Source: Ciona savignyi (lineage: Eukaryota > Chordata > Ascidiacea > Phlebobranchia > Cionidae). From it: a stretch of 64,000 bases of DNA. The stretch's first letter is position 1. The number at the start of each line of letters is the position of its first letter. Position numbers and translations under genes: made by a program. This document shows, piece by piece, positions 25,901-40,900 of the stretch. Below the pieces are notes generated by a model, which ran no database searches, had not been told where the DNA came from, and saw only the letters and a list, made by a program, of their open reading frames with translations. Where the stretch lies: assembly GCA_000149265.1 (NCBI GenBank), contig CH003028.1:498696-562695 (forward strand). The letters run 5' to 3'.

Positions 25901-28900
25901 AACTACTCACATTGCACAGTTATGCTAACAAACCAAAATTAGTGATGTTGCACAGTTTGCCACCAACCTTTAGATCCAATGCGCTTCTTTCTGCTTCCCG
26001 TTCCGCATTGTTCCTCTGTTCTTGCAACAATGAGTTTTGATCCCGAACCAGGTCCACCTCCCGCTGCAACGAAACGATCCTCGACTCCAACCACTTGTTC
26101 CTCTCGCGCAGCGTGTTGTATTGCTTCTCCAACTCACTGAGGATTTTTTATGGTGAATACTCATGTATATCTTTTTTATGGTTAATACTCATGTATATCT
26201 TTTTTATGGTCAATACTCATGTATATCTTTTTTTTATGGTTAAGACTCAGGTATTTTTTTACGGTGAATACTCATGTATATCTTTTTTTACGGTGAATAC
26301 TCATGTATATCTTTTTTTATGGTGAATACTCAGGTATTTTTTTATGGTGAATACTCATGTATATCTTTTTTTTATGGTGAATACTCATGTATATCTTTTT
26401 TATGGTGAATACTCATGTATATCTTTTTTTATGGTGAATACTCATGTATATCTTTTTTATGGTGAATACTCATGTATATTTTTTTATGGTGAATACTCAG
26501 GTTTTTTTATGGTGAATACTCATGTATATTTTTTTTTATTATGAATACTCAGGTTTTTTTTTATGGTGAATACTCATGTATATCTTTTATATGGTGAATA
26601 CTCATGTATATGTTTTTTTATGGTGAATACTCAGGTATTTTGTACGGTGAATACTCATGTATATCTTTTTATGGTGAATACTCATGTATATCTTTTTTTT
26701 ATCGTTAATACACATGTATATTTTTTATGGTTAATACTCATGTTTATGTTTTTTATGGTGAATGCTAAGGTATTTTTTTATGGTGAATACTCATGTATAT
26801 CTTTTTTTTATGGTTAAAACACATGTATATTTTTTTATGGTGAATACTCATGTATATCTGTTTTTATGGTTAATACTCAGGTATATCTTTTTATGGTGAA
26901 TAACTCATGTATTTCTTTTTTTATGGTGAATACTCATGTATATCATTTTTTTATGGTTAAAACACATGTATATTTTTTATGGTGAATACTCATGTATATC
27001 TTTTTTTTATGGTGAATACTCATGTATATATTTTTTATGGTGAATATTCATGTATATCTTTTTTTAATGGTGAACACATAAATAAACCTTTTTTAATTGT
27101 ACGGGACTCATGTATATCGACATAAGTGGTCATTGGGTAACATGGGAAAGCATCAGATTTCACCGTACATACTATATGGCTGTGTTCAAAACATTAAACA
27201 AATGAAAGCAAGCAAAATCGCACAACTAGTAAGACTTTGATTAGGAGGATAGGATAGGATAGGATATTCATCTTTATCCCCGTGAATGGGAAAACCAGGG
27301 GGGTTAACACACGGGCAATCGTCAGATCACCTCGCGCCCATCGTCGGGTTACCGGAGCTATTTCAGTGTGTTGTATATGATAGACACGTTTCTTCAATTT
27401 AGTAGAACCCATTAATCCACTGGGGGCAATGTCCGTAAAAAGCCTTGCCCAAGGACACAACCGACTAGCTAGCGACCAGTTTCGCACCTGCAACCTTTCG
27501 ATTGAAAGCCGACGCACTTAACCGTTAGACCAACGGGCCGGACAATTACATCACCGTCTGCTCCTACATGCAACCAAATGACTGAAATGTGGGTGGGAAT
27601 CATCACAAAAAAACTAGCTGTTTGTTAAAATACCACCAACCCATCTTAATTCCCTATACCAGGAACACCATGGTGCCATACAACAATTACCCTAAAACAA
27701 CTTTGAAGACACACAAAGCTCCTTTTCAGTTGCATAATTCATCAATCATAGTTACAGTCCGTTAGTGACTTATCCTAATAAGTTGTATAAGTACAAAAGG
27801 CAAATAAAATTTACAAAATACTTAAGTGATGCAGTGCTGTTTGCAAATCAATCAGATATGTTCATTATATTATTATGTTACCAGTCTGTAAAGCATTTAT
27901 TTAATTTTTAACTGTTCGCAAGCAAAAAGGGTTGAATAGCACTGGTCTAACCCAGAACTAACAAGTCAACTTACCAATCAAGGTCATTAACAAGTGAGAG
28001 GGATGAGGGAGGTGTTTGACTTGTTTTACTCGCCAATAACAAATTCAGCTGCTGTTCTAGCTCATTTTTATCCTCCCTGACTTCTTCAAGTTCTTTGAGT
28101 AAATCTTGACTCGAATTGTTTCTGTGGAAATTGATTTATAAGCCCACCTTCGATTGAAGGTTTTTGCATAAAATCTAATTATTAACCAACCATCCACAAT
28201 GGTAAGGCTCTAATAACTAGACTGTATGTATGAAAGTTAGTTTTTAGTTTGGTTTATTTTTTGTTTACATGATAAAAATAAGCAACAAGACCTCTTATAA
28301 AAAAATGGGAAACTAAGAGCGGCAAAACAACAGTTGTTAAAACACATCGAAAATTGAAATAATTATTTAGTATAGGTATGGGCGGAATAAGGGAAATTTT
28401 TAAAATAAAAATTATTACACTTAAACCTTAGAAATAATGTGCAGTAAAGTGATCGGTGCACTGCCAATCCATAGACACAAAAACATAAATGAACTAGAGA
28501 GTGTCAACCACGTGTTTAACCATCACTATTTGTAAAACACATGTTGTATACCCTATATTCATGGTACAGGGTCCCTAACCATAATTTGTATTTTATACAC
28601 TGAGTATGTAGTTTTTGTTTCTGCATAAACGCATGGGTCCCATAGTTAACATACCAAACATATTTTCAATATTTAGTTAAATAAAGAATAAACGTTTTAA
28701 ATTTACGAACATTTCACCACAAATGTTTTAAATTATAGCTTCTTTTCAAGCGCTGTAGTGAAATAAAGCTAAATTCCCAAATAGTCCGATTTAGTTTTTC
28801 ATTGTTTCAGGGAATTCCCCTGGGTTTAATAGATACGTTTTTGTTTTTACATAAGTGAGTCATGTTATGTAGCAATTCTTAAAGTTTTAATCTCATTTGT

Positions 28901-31900
28901 CGACTTCTTGTTGGAGATGTCAGTGCGATATGGCATGCCTGTCACAATCATAATTCAGGAACATATCTTCGTTTTCATGGGAATTAACCTCAGTAAATGT
29001 TTTCTTTTTTTAATTGGCACAGAATGTCTAATGTTTTAACATTTTACCAAATTTAATAAAATTAGAGCAGCCGTTTAAGCGCTATGGCCACAAAATCGAA
29101 TTTATTAGAAAAAAAAATGTTTTGATTTTTAACGTCTGAGGGGAAATCTCCTAGAATCATTACCCAAATTTTTGGTTTCTGCATATTTAGACCATGTTGA
29201 CTTACAAATGTCCAATTTTCATTGCGATTTCATTACTTCTTTTGGTAGATGTCGGGGCGACATGGCATGCTTGTCAAAATCATGATTTGAGACCATATCC
29301 TATTTTTTGGGGTATTTCCCAAGGTAATTTCATTATTTCTTCTAAGTGTTAAATCAGTAACTAATGCACTTACATTCCGACAAATCTGATTCAAATTGTA
29401 ACACCCGTTCAAGCGCTATGCCCAAAAAAAGCAAATTTTTTAGAAAAAAATAGCGTTTTGGTTTTTAACGCCCCAGGGGAATTCCCCTGAATTTATCACC
29501 CAAAATTTTGGTTTCTGCATATCTAGACCATGTTCTCTAACAAATTACAAAGTTTCATTGCGATTTAATTACCCCTTCTGATAAATGTCGGAGCCACAAG
29601 CCACGCCTGTCACAATCATGATTGAGAACAAAATCTTGTTTTTTAGGGTATTTCCCCAGATAATTTTTGTATTTCTTTTAAGTGTTATATCAGTTGCTAA
29701 TGTTCTTACATTATACCAAATCTAACTAAAATTGAAGTAGACGTTCAATCCCTATGCTCAAAAAAGCTAATTTTTTAGATAAAAATACCATTTTGGTATT
29801 TCACTTCCCAGGGGAATTCCCCTGGCTAAATTACCCAAAATTGTGGTTTCTGCATAGACCATGTGCGCTAACAGATGTTTAAATTTCATTGCAATTCCAT
29901 CACCCCTTCTGGTAGATGTCGGAGCCACAAGCCATGCCTGTCAAACCTTTGACAAAAAAAAAAGAATAAAAAAAACGGACAAAAACAATATGTGTCCAAA
30001 TGGGACCCATAATCAACCACACCATGTAAGGACTCCAGCAACTCAAGTAGATGTATGAAATGTCTTACAATATTAGTGAATGAAGCCATGAGGACATAAA
30101 TGTACCAACCATTCACACTGTGTAAGAGCTATAGCAACTTGACTGTATGCATGATATGGGTTAAAACTGTGATTTAAAACACAACATATGAATTAACAAA
30201 CCATCCACACTGTGTAAGGGCTATGGCAAGTTGATTGTATGCAACAGTTGTTCCACAGGAATATAAAACACCTAGTCATCCAAATATTGTAATAATTTCA
30301 CCACTCGACAAGGAGCATGAGATAACTCACAATGACTCCATGACAATGGTCTTTCCCTGCAGTTCGTCTCGTTCTTGTCGGATCAATTGCTCCGACCTCT
30401 GGATGTCTATGAACTTGACCTTCAGCTCAGTTACTTCACGCTCCAATTTCTCTTTTTCTGTGGAAATAATAACAAATTTATTTTTTTGTTTGCTTTTTCT
30501 GTAATTCAAAGTATTTTTTTTTTCTTTTTAAGGGAGCAAAGAAATAAACTAAAACTTTTAAAAAAGTTTTTTTATAAAAAAGTTTTAGTACATTGGTTTT
30601 TGATAAGCAACAACCAATCCTCCCTTTAACCTTAATTTTAGGAGAAACACAAATTTATCTCACCTAAGCGGCTTTCATTTAGTTTCCGCTTGAGTTCATT
30701 TATTTCACGGATGAGTGCATGTGATCTGTCTATTACATCACAATCACCTACTGTCTGCGAAAAAATTAGCCTAAATAAGAATTAACAAATATTGATTTTG
30801 TTTCATGATTGCATACATAGTGTGGAGATTAAAGCACTGCTAGTAGGAAAAAAAGAGAGGCTCTGGATTCGATTTCCATGCCCCACTCTTAAACCCAACT
30901 CTTAAACCCAAAAACCCAAAAATTTGCGTATTAGAATGGGTCGTTTAAAATGGGTTGTGCTTGTGCTTACTATAGTGTAATCGAATCTATTCAGATTTTT
31001 TTTGTCAAAAGATTCCTGGTAGACATATACAGGATACATGTGTCATGCACAGAAAACATATTTTAATTTATATCTTAATTTCCAGCAACTTGAACTAATC
31101 TCAGCATGCTACAACTGAGGAATTTATGTTTTATTGTTTCTGTTCATTTTTACACAAACATGCATCATTGTTTATCGATTTTAGTGAAACTTCTGTTATA
31201 ATCTGAATTTTTACAATTCAACTAATCTTATAAAAAATGAAAAACGGGAAAAAGACAGCCAAACTTCAAATGGTAAAATATGTCTATAATCCAAGGTATA
31301 TTTATTTTAGCCACCAAACTTAGATATAAAAAAAATTAATAAAACTGGAAAATAAAATATTAATATCAAACTCATAAAACTAAGCCTCAAAGAAAAATGT
31401 GTGGTTAAGCGTCAGCAAAAAACGTTCTAGTATCTAAATTAGCTGCTCAATATGCAGTTAATACTTAAAAAATGATTTGGTTTTCTATTTACTGCTGCTT
31501 TCTGACATTTTTAATATTAATAATATTTTTGAAAACAAAAATTGACCATGTCTATATGGAACTTTTTTGTTGTTGGGGGGGGGGGGTAAAAATAAGGTCC
31601 TGGCTAGTAATGTTTAGCCCCATAAATGGGAATATGCAAGGGGCGTTAAAACACAGGCAATCATTAGATTACGTGGCGCTGCTGACCCTCCGGTTACTGG
31701 AGCTTTTGCAATGTGTATTATGTATGAGTAAGACAATTCTTCAATTTGGTAGTACCCTTTATTCGACGTGGTTCAGGCAATGTTCGTTAAATGCCTTGTC
31801 CACGGACACATGTGACTAGCAATCTACAACAATCCAGCAGAAAAGTGACGTGCGAACCCAACAAGCTAATTGGTCGGACTCCTATCTATACAAACTAACA

Positions 31901-34900
31901 CAAAATACCGATGTTTCGAGCTGTTGCTTAAGTGCCTCGATCACACCATCTTGTGACGATCTTATCTCCTCAATTTCCTTTAATTTCATCCTCAAGGCGG
32001 CGCTCTCGCTTAAGGCTGTGTCAAGTTGGATGGATTTCCGGGGTTCAGTTTCGAGGCTGGGCTTGCTGTGGGATGAAAATGATGTTTTTTTTAATGTGAG
32101 TGGAAGATTAGCTATGGAAGCAACCCCACCCTAATCTCCACATTTATGTTAATTCCGTGTACACTGGACAGTGACAGTCTATTTAACATGAGTAATTGTC
32201 AACTTACCTTATGCCAAACAGTTCGGTTATCGGAACTATTGCAATGTGTTGTACGGTAGCTGTTAGTACTAGAGATATTAAGTAATTTTTAACATATTTG
32301 ACTAATGTGAAATCATCATTCTGCTATTTTTATTTTTTTTTAAAACTTTTTCTTATAATTTACATTACATTAATAAGGGCGGGTCCACAGTAGCTACCGG
32401 GACCAGGAATTTAGGCCATAGAAGGCCAAATTTGTCTTATAATATAAACCAAACTAATTACATACAACAATTGCTTTTCTGTTAAAAATCATCGAATAAA
32501 AATGAGGATGATATAAAATTATGGTAGAAACTGTTTTATTTTTAATCAATGATTCAACTGTAAATGATTCAACTGTAAAACTACGTAGTATTGTAGGCGC
32601 TTTGTTCACAACATATTAAAAATGGCTCATACTTCATCCCACAGTTTATTTACTTCCTGTTTTTGAGACAAAACATTTCCTGTGTTTAGTGATTGTGTTA
32701 AAACTGCAGTATTGTTGCCCATATTTGGATTGTAGAAATTTGAAAATGATAAAATTAGACAAAGTTACAATTCATTATTGATATAAAGCAATTTTTCCAA
32801 TTCATCACAGTTATTGCTTCAAAAGATTTTAAAATAAAAGGTTAAATTATTTGTATCATTGCTGGTAACTTACTTACAATGGGTGTTCTATTGATTTTAA
32901 TAATGGATTGGAAGAAGAATGTAGTCCCATACATGGGGAATTCCCATGAGCAATACACCAGTACCGGCGTTTGCTTAAAAAAACAATGAAAAAGCATTGT
33001 ATTGTTTTCTTTTATTCAACTAGAGTTATTTGTTTAGATACAGGGTTGTTTTGGAAGTAGTTGGAAACGATTCAGTAATAAGTTTATGTACAATGGACCT
33101 GGAGGTGATATAGTATTACATAAGAGGTAGAAATGAGCAAATGCATTAGGTCTAGATGTACAGCTAATAAAATATTATGTAGCTATGAAATGTGATGTTA
33201 CAATTTAAAAGAATCATGATAGATTACTTATTTACTATTTAATGTAAATTGGTTAAATATGTTAAAAAAAGGAAGATAAACACAAGTTATAGTCCCAGCA
33301 AACTAGACAGTGCACATGAGGTGAATAGTGTAGAAATATCTTTATGTGCAACTCGTTGTCCCGAGCACATCTGGCACAGCGGACTCCCCCGAGTACAGCA
33401 GCGAGAATATGGATGACTAACACACAGTGAGCATAGAAAGCCCACACACTTCACACCCAAGGAAAACAAAAACCTACCTTCCACACTGCAACATCCGGAC
33501 TTGATCCTCCAACCTCCTCTTCCCGTTACCGAGCAACACAAGCTCCCCCTCGAGCACCATCACCCGATGAGATTGCTCTGTCACCTCCTGTCGCAACCGC
33601 ATGTTTGCTTCTGGTGGGGTTAGTCGTACAATTACTTTCATATTCTTCACACATTCTAGCCGGCATAAAAAAAGAGAGGTCCCGGGTTCAATACCTTGCC
33701 TTGGAGCGTACTTCTCAGACATTGCTTTATTTAAGGGAGTTGTTAAAATTGCCAAAAAACAATAAAAAATTTAAAAACCTCTTAAATTCCTTTGTTCGTC
33801 CAAATTATCGTCCGAGGCTCGTGATTGGTTGGTTTTTAACATCGTTATGTCATCACAATGGTTTTGAATCTTGATTTCCAGTTGTTGTTTTTCTCGTTTT
33901 AACATTGAAATTTCTCGTTCAAAGTTTCGGGTCTTTTCCTCGAGTAATGACTGCAGTGCTGCCGAATCCTGAGAAAAAATAATGTTATCACCGAAAAAAA
34001 ATGGAATCTGGGGAAGGTGTAACATATCTAACTAAATTAAGTCCATCACTACAGAAATAACTGGAATGAAAAAAAACAAAAAACAATTATCTTTAGAAAA
34101 AATCACAGAAAGAAAATGGCATAACATAGAAAAATGTAACTGTCATCACTAAAAAATGCACTCATTATCACTAGAATTTCACACCAAACAAATATATAAA
34201 CGATAAAAAAATATAGAAATACAGATTAATTGTGAAAATCTTTATATAAATACAAAATAACTTAATATCCCACCTTTCTTGTTTTTGTCAATTGTTCCGC
34301 CATCATTTTCGTCATTCCTTCAAACTTTGCTGATTCATTATTTGGGGTCTATTCATAATAAGTTTTGTGAGTCATAGTTGAATCAACATATTAATTGAGG
34401 TCATTATTATATTAAAGTGGCAGCAACTTAACTGAGAACGCGAGGTTATTATAGCATACATGAGTTAGCCAGTTTTCATTCCTCTATATACACAACACAA
34501 TGCAACATTACTATAACCCGAGTGTTGGTGTGCATATTGTTTACAAATGCCTGCGCTGTTTACTAACCCAAGGACAAATACTCGTCGCCTATACCATCTA
34601 CTTGACGGTGTGCACAAGATGATTACACCACAACCCCCTACCCCTACTCCAGAGATGGGCAACTTCTCTATTTGACGGGCCAGATGTGGGAAAATGAAGT
34701 TCTTGGTGGGACGGATTATTACATGAATAGTATTAAATATCTTAAATACAGGGGGTATGGTTATATATTATGGTTATACACAGTCTGCGGGCCGGTCAAA
34801 ATCTCTTCTTGGGCGGTATGTTGCCCATACCTGCCCTATTCCCCACCAATCCCTCACCTCGATTGCCTGACCCCCGGCGTTCGAGTGTTCCAGCTTAGTT

Positions 34901-37900
34901 CTCAGCAAAGTCACTTCAGCTTCTAGTTTTTCAATTTGGGCTTTCTGTATTCCGTCCTGTGGGTTGGTCTTGGAGGGCTGGGATGTGAATGATAAAAAGT
35001 TATAAAAATGACAGGAAATGGAAAAATCAACCGAATTACACATCACAGTTAAATAGCAAATTAAAGTTAAAGTTAGATGCCCTTAGCCCCTTACCCATGT
35101 TATTCTCCGTAATGTTATCCAGAGTCAAAGTGTTTTTTATAGATATTACGATGACACTCAATGCTTTAAGGTGGTGTTTATAACATAATAATGTGTTTTA
35201 GAACTTATTAAACTACAAATGCAAATCAGAAATAATTTGGTTTTTGGTTTCTACATGAAATTTCTATCCCAAACTGGTTTTATTTGACTTTTTAGCAAAA
35301 TATTTTAGCTAGAGCATCAGTGACGCAACAGGACCAGAAACGTTAGTCTCAAAAGCAGGTTTAATCAAAATAGGAGAACTCCTACCTTTTGATCAGAGAT
35401 TAAATTTAAGCATCACAAATTATAGGGCTTCTGAGCCCTGCAATTCTAGTCCCGGCACTAACCTGGACCCACACTATTGTATTGTAACCGCAGTCGAAAA
35501 AAGTGTAAAACACATTGAAATACCGATTTGGCAAGAATATCTCGTTGCATCTCCAAGACGGTGATCATCTGCTGGTTCTCCGCACACTCCTGTCCCAACC
35601 GCTTTGTCTCGCACCGAAGATGGGACAACTCCTCAGCGGATATTTCAACCTCCGAGAGCTGGAATCATTGAACAATTAAAAAAATCATGGATTAAACGGT
35701 CGCATTTTGTTTCTGCCGGTGTTCAATGGTTTCAGCTTATTCTGATATGATACTGCAGTTACTTCTACTGTAGTTACTATGTCATTTGGGTTAAACGGTA
35801 GGGGTTTTGTTTCCACTGTTGTTAGATTGTTTTTTCTGCGTGTTACTGCCGTTGTTACTACTAATTTCCTTCCCGTTATTCAGTCAGCAGCAGTTGTCAA
35901 GTGAAACGTAAACATCCGACTATTTTGTTCTGTTTCCTTGCTGATTATTAATATTTGTAATTCTTATAACCATAACAAAAAATCTGATGAAAAGCTAAAC
36001 TGATTTTGTGAGTAGAAATAAACAGGACAAACCAAGGATTTTATGCTTCATATTTAAGGATATTGGGGGTGTTTTGTGGAAAAAAAGGAGGAAAATTTAT
36101 TTATTTTTATTTTTGTGGTTTGTTTTGTTGAGGATTTAATAAAAAAAATTTAGATTTGGTATTTACTTAGCTTTGAATTGATAAAAATATGACATCACAA
36201 GATATGGTATCACAAGAGAAGAAATCACACATTTTCATATGTGGCGTGCACTCAGCCGGAAAAACAACGCTGATCAACAAGTTGAAAGAATATGAGTGTT
36301 TCGAGGGAATGGGGCTCAACGTGATTGGGGAGGTAGCAAGGACGATTATGAAGGAAAATGGGTACACACAGGTGGGTGTGGCTTTTTGTGAAATAACTGT
36401 AATTTTAAAAAAATGTTCCTGGCTAGTTAGTTCGCTGGTAAAGCGATCAACTTAGAAAAGGGTATTCACAGTAGCATTGGAAGAGAAATGTAAGTTTTAA
36501 AGGGTCGTAACTGCAATAAAGCATTAAATTTGAGATCAAAGCCAGTCAATGTCAGATACCGCCTGAATAGTTTATTTGATGAAATAACCCATATGGATGT
36601 GTCTCTTGTAATCAATATACTGCAATAACTTCGGTAACCATACTGTAGACACAATGTAAGTTGGTGGTTGCCCATGTTAAAAAAGTCCCTCACACTCCCT
36701 GGGTTAAAACTTAATGTCCTATCACAGGAGACTTTAAACGACATTGACAAATTTCACAAGTTCAACTTAACGATATTGAAGAGGTTGTCTTATGAGTTGG
36801 ACCAAATTGGTGAGTTGGTATCTCATTGCGTGTCTTCCAATAATGGTGGTTTAGTTTAGCTTTTGTTTTCATAAAAACCGAATGTGGTCTGACGATTGTC
36901 CGCATGTTAAATGTATAATGCATTTTCCACTTACGGAGATAAAACATCCTATCCTTTATCCCGAATCAAAACAGGTCTTCTATAAATAATTAGAATTAGG
37001 AAAAATATGGCGAAACGACAGTCCTTAATACACTATAATACAATTAATTATTTAGTATACATATAGCTAGACAAGGCTGCCAAACCCAATTCGTAAAATT
37101 AAATAACAATAAAAAAGTGAAAGAGGGGGTTTAAATCAAGATAATGATTTTAACCCTTGAGTGGAAAATTTTGGGAGAACTATCAGTTGGGAATCGTCAG
37201 ATTATAAGATTTTCCCTAGTAATCTCATCGGGTTAACGAAGCTATTGTAGCGTGTGGTTTATCAGTGCTTTGCAACAAGTGTGCTTACCTAATAATAAAG
37301 AATTTAGTTTTGCAAATTTGTACATCGCACACTTCGCTTATATAATATCAGATGGTTATAGCCTCTCAGAAGACCTCCTATAGTACAATTTTGACTGCAA
37401 TGTGCCGTCAAAGAAGCGGAGCACTGTTGTAAATGATGCCTTTTCTTAAATTTCAGCACATCCCATTAATCTACGGGATATGTTTTACAGAATCTAAAGG
37501 TACTTTCAATGATACATTATGGGACCGTGGGTGTATTTGTGCCCTAACTTATCTTTATATGGAAGTTGGTGAGAAATCTTGTCACGATGCATTAGAATTG
37601 CCTCATGTACAGCGCATGCTGAAAAGGTAAGATAACTCAATCTACTTAAGTACCAACCATGGATTCGGAATCTAGATCCTTGGATCCGCCACTAGGTTTG
37701 CTTTTAAATGGTTCTTTTTGTTGGTGGATTACTTCAATTGGTGAGAAAACAAGGGGGGAGCTTTATAACAAGGTAATCATCAGATAATGTTTTCATCGGG
37801 TTAACCAAGCTATTCCAGTGTTACAGATAAAAGACAGTACTTAGCAGAAGGACACAACCCATTCACGCTATTGCTTTGGATCCCACTAACTTTCTGTCAA

Positions 37901-40900
37901 AAGTCCAATATTATTTCTTTGTTCAATCACTGTACAACAGCTTTGTCACAACTGAAATTTCCTAGATGGCAGAACAAGACCCAAGTATTGGTTATGGTAA
38001 TTCCCCCAAATCGGAAGTTCCTTAAAGATGATGGTGTGAGGCTAAGAATTGATAATTTTAATAAACTACAACAATTCCATTGTAATATGACCTCACTCTT
38101 GGATCAGCACAAAATTTCCTATGTCACAATCGAAGCAGAAGATTTGGACGAGAGAGTCAAGTTTGTGATCAAAACAATAGAACAATGGAGAGCCAATGTT
38201 TGATTATGATGTCATAACTAAATTGCAGCGTATTATGAGCACTTAAAGCATATTATAAATATCTTGCTTAACATTGAATCAATACTTTTTAATTATGTTA
38301 GTCTACTTCATTGTAGTTTGTTAACCATTGCTGACCTAATGCCTAATCACTTTTCCTAAAAATTATAATTACACCCCAATTAGAAAATTTTAAAATAAGT
38401 GATTTCAAATGTATTTTAACAGCATCTGTAAACCAACTGCAAAACTATTTTTGTAATCCAGCACTTATTGTCGAGTCTTGGAATATTGCATTTTAAGACC
38501 TACATTCCTATTGTTAACGTAAACCCGCTCCTACTACAGTACTGTTAATGTAACTAGTCCTGTAGTAAATGCACTTCTACCAAATGTGTAACACTGTAGT
38601 AGCGCACTCCCTATATGTGTAATCCCGTAGTTAATATACTACTACCTATTTATGAAATCCTGTATTATTTGCAATTGTACCTACTTTTTTATGATCGTGA
38701 TTTCTTTGATGTAGTCACATTACAGTATACACTCCTTTTTTACTGGGCCAAGTTTCAAATTCACAATTGGCCCGACATTAAAACCAATTTTTGTATATAA
38801 TTCAGTATATGAATCGGCCACGCTAATCACTTGGCAACACCACCGTTTACAGTATTTTGCACTATATACACCACCAACCTGAATTTCAAGTGTTTTCTTT
38901 TGCGCCATGGTGTGGTTGAACTTTTCCTCAGCTTCTCTCCACTGAGTGGAGCACTCGAGCATCTCTTTTTCTTTAAGTTCCAGCAGCGATGTCATTTTGG
39001 AGCAAGAGTGCCTCCAGTGCTCAAGTTGTGACTTAGAATGCTGGTCATGTGATCTAAGATCCTCGTTCAGCCTTGACAGTTGCTTCAATAGAAACAATAA
39101 AATTTGGCATAGAAGTAAATTTGTGATAATTCATGATAGAATAGGATGGAATAAGACATGGTTATTCTCGGTGGCTAGGAAAAGGGTCGTTATAAGATAT
39201 GTTTAATTATCAGTTGACAGTAAAGTGCACAAAGCTATCGCTGCTAGTTAAATATGATGGTATTGCTACAGTTATTGTTCAACCCACCAACTAATCAGTG
39301 GTTGTCCGATATGCAACCTGTAGAGCTAACTACTTAGCTGGTTATGTTCCTTTAAAACTAAGCCCAGACAAACCTGACGCAGTTTAGACATAGCTTCAGA
39401 GGTTGCCTCAAGGGTGTGTACTTAAGAATATCCTAAATTGATACAAACTGAACACAACACCAAGTGACTTACTGAATCAGCTTCATTAAGTTGAGTTGCC
39501 AGCCCATCTTTTTCAAATTTTAATTTTTTCGTTTCTTCGCTTAACTTCTTTGTTTCTTTATTGTATTTTTCCTCCAAATTCTCAAGACTGGATTCCAAGG
39601 TTGAAGTTTTCTATTTTAACGAAAGATGGGTGGTTTACCAATGGATCCATAAGCCATTTGCTTTTTATTAATCAATACCATAATAGTTTTGCTGTTACTT
39701 TCACCAAAAACTTGGGAAATAAAAGACAGGGCTACAATTCAGTATTTTAGCGAGCAGTGTGAAATGTAAACATTGTGTGACACAAATTTCCTGCTGCGCA
39801 TTTTAAGCATGAAACCAGTCTTAATAAGCTCACTACACTTTATAATCATGATCACTGATTTTTATTGACCAGTAAATGAGATAACAATTTTAAACCTTAC
39901 ACGATAGATTTAAAACTCGGATATGTAAGAGTTAAAGTCGCATGCAACACTAAAGAGAGGAAAGGTGGGAATTTGCTGAATTCAAATAATATGGAAAATT
40001 AATTTTAACATTGACAACACTTATCCTTACCCCACAGCCAGAACTAACAACCCTAACTCTAACACCAGGTGACCAGCCCCGACATTAGTCTTAACGCCCT
40101 AACCGCCATATAAGTGTTTGGTTTTCCACTTTTATGATTTCAGTTTTCCACAAAATAACAAAATAATAAACACTAAATAAAACCCCCACAACCTACCGTT
40201 TTAAATTCTTGATTCTCTCTAATAAGCTGTGCCTTCTCTGCTTCCAACAGAGCTACCTGCTGGACACTCACACCCAGTCGGGATTCGTAGTCTTTGTTCA
40301 CCCTCTGCTCATGGTCGAGTTTCGGGCGTAACTCTGATAACTCACTGGATAACACTCCACAGGTCTGTTGTGGTTTTAATTATTATGTTTATTTGGAATA
40401 CAATACTCCCATTCATACCATGGGATAATCAATCGCAAGGGATTTTTTATAAGCAAACGTCAGATTAGCTTGTGCCCACATTTAAAATAACTTGGTGGGT
40501 TAGTAAGTTGGCTTTCAGTCAAAGGAATGCCGGTTTGATACTGTTTGCCAGTTGGTTGTCTCCTTGGGCAAAGCACTTAACGAACATCGCCTGAACCTAG
40601 TGGTTTAAAAAAACTTTTCGGCTAATTGTTCAAATTCATTAGTATTATGCCATTCTTCATCGGGATCATATAACATCCTTTATGACCAAGGATAAAACCG
40701 ATTACTGAAATGTTGGTTTAGATTTTACAAACTTTACAGCTAACCAGCTGGAATATTTACGAAGGATGAGGTAAGTGGCCTGCATAACGAGACACACGAG
40801 GAGTAGGAGAGCAAGGATGAGGAAAACCAACCTTTCTGCTTTCCTTCAGCTCGGTCGCATTCGATCGGTTCTCCTCGTTCAGTTTCGAAAGTTCCAGCCG

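Noticed and set aside
26095..26817. Long plus-strand frames reading repeated MVNTHVYLF
   Set aside because: They are the translation of the 28-29-bp minisatellite; frame and composition follow the repeat, with no splice or family support.
26146..27078. CRISPR-like look of many short repeats
   Set aside because: Units are head-to-tail with no unique spacers and the host is a eukaryote; this is a minisatellite.
36668..36859. Start of a separate small plus-strand gene at 36668
   Set aside because: The useful part is exon 2 of the nested NTPase; the upstream MLKKSLTLPG part lies before a good acceptor (ATCACAG).
37433..37490. Use of the TTTCAG acceptor at 37456 for exon 3 of the nested NTPase
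   Set aside because: It gives the wrong phase after the exon 2 donor and a quick stop; the TTTTACAG acceptor at 37490 restores the frame.
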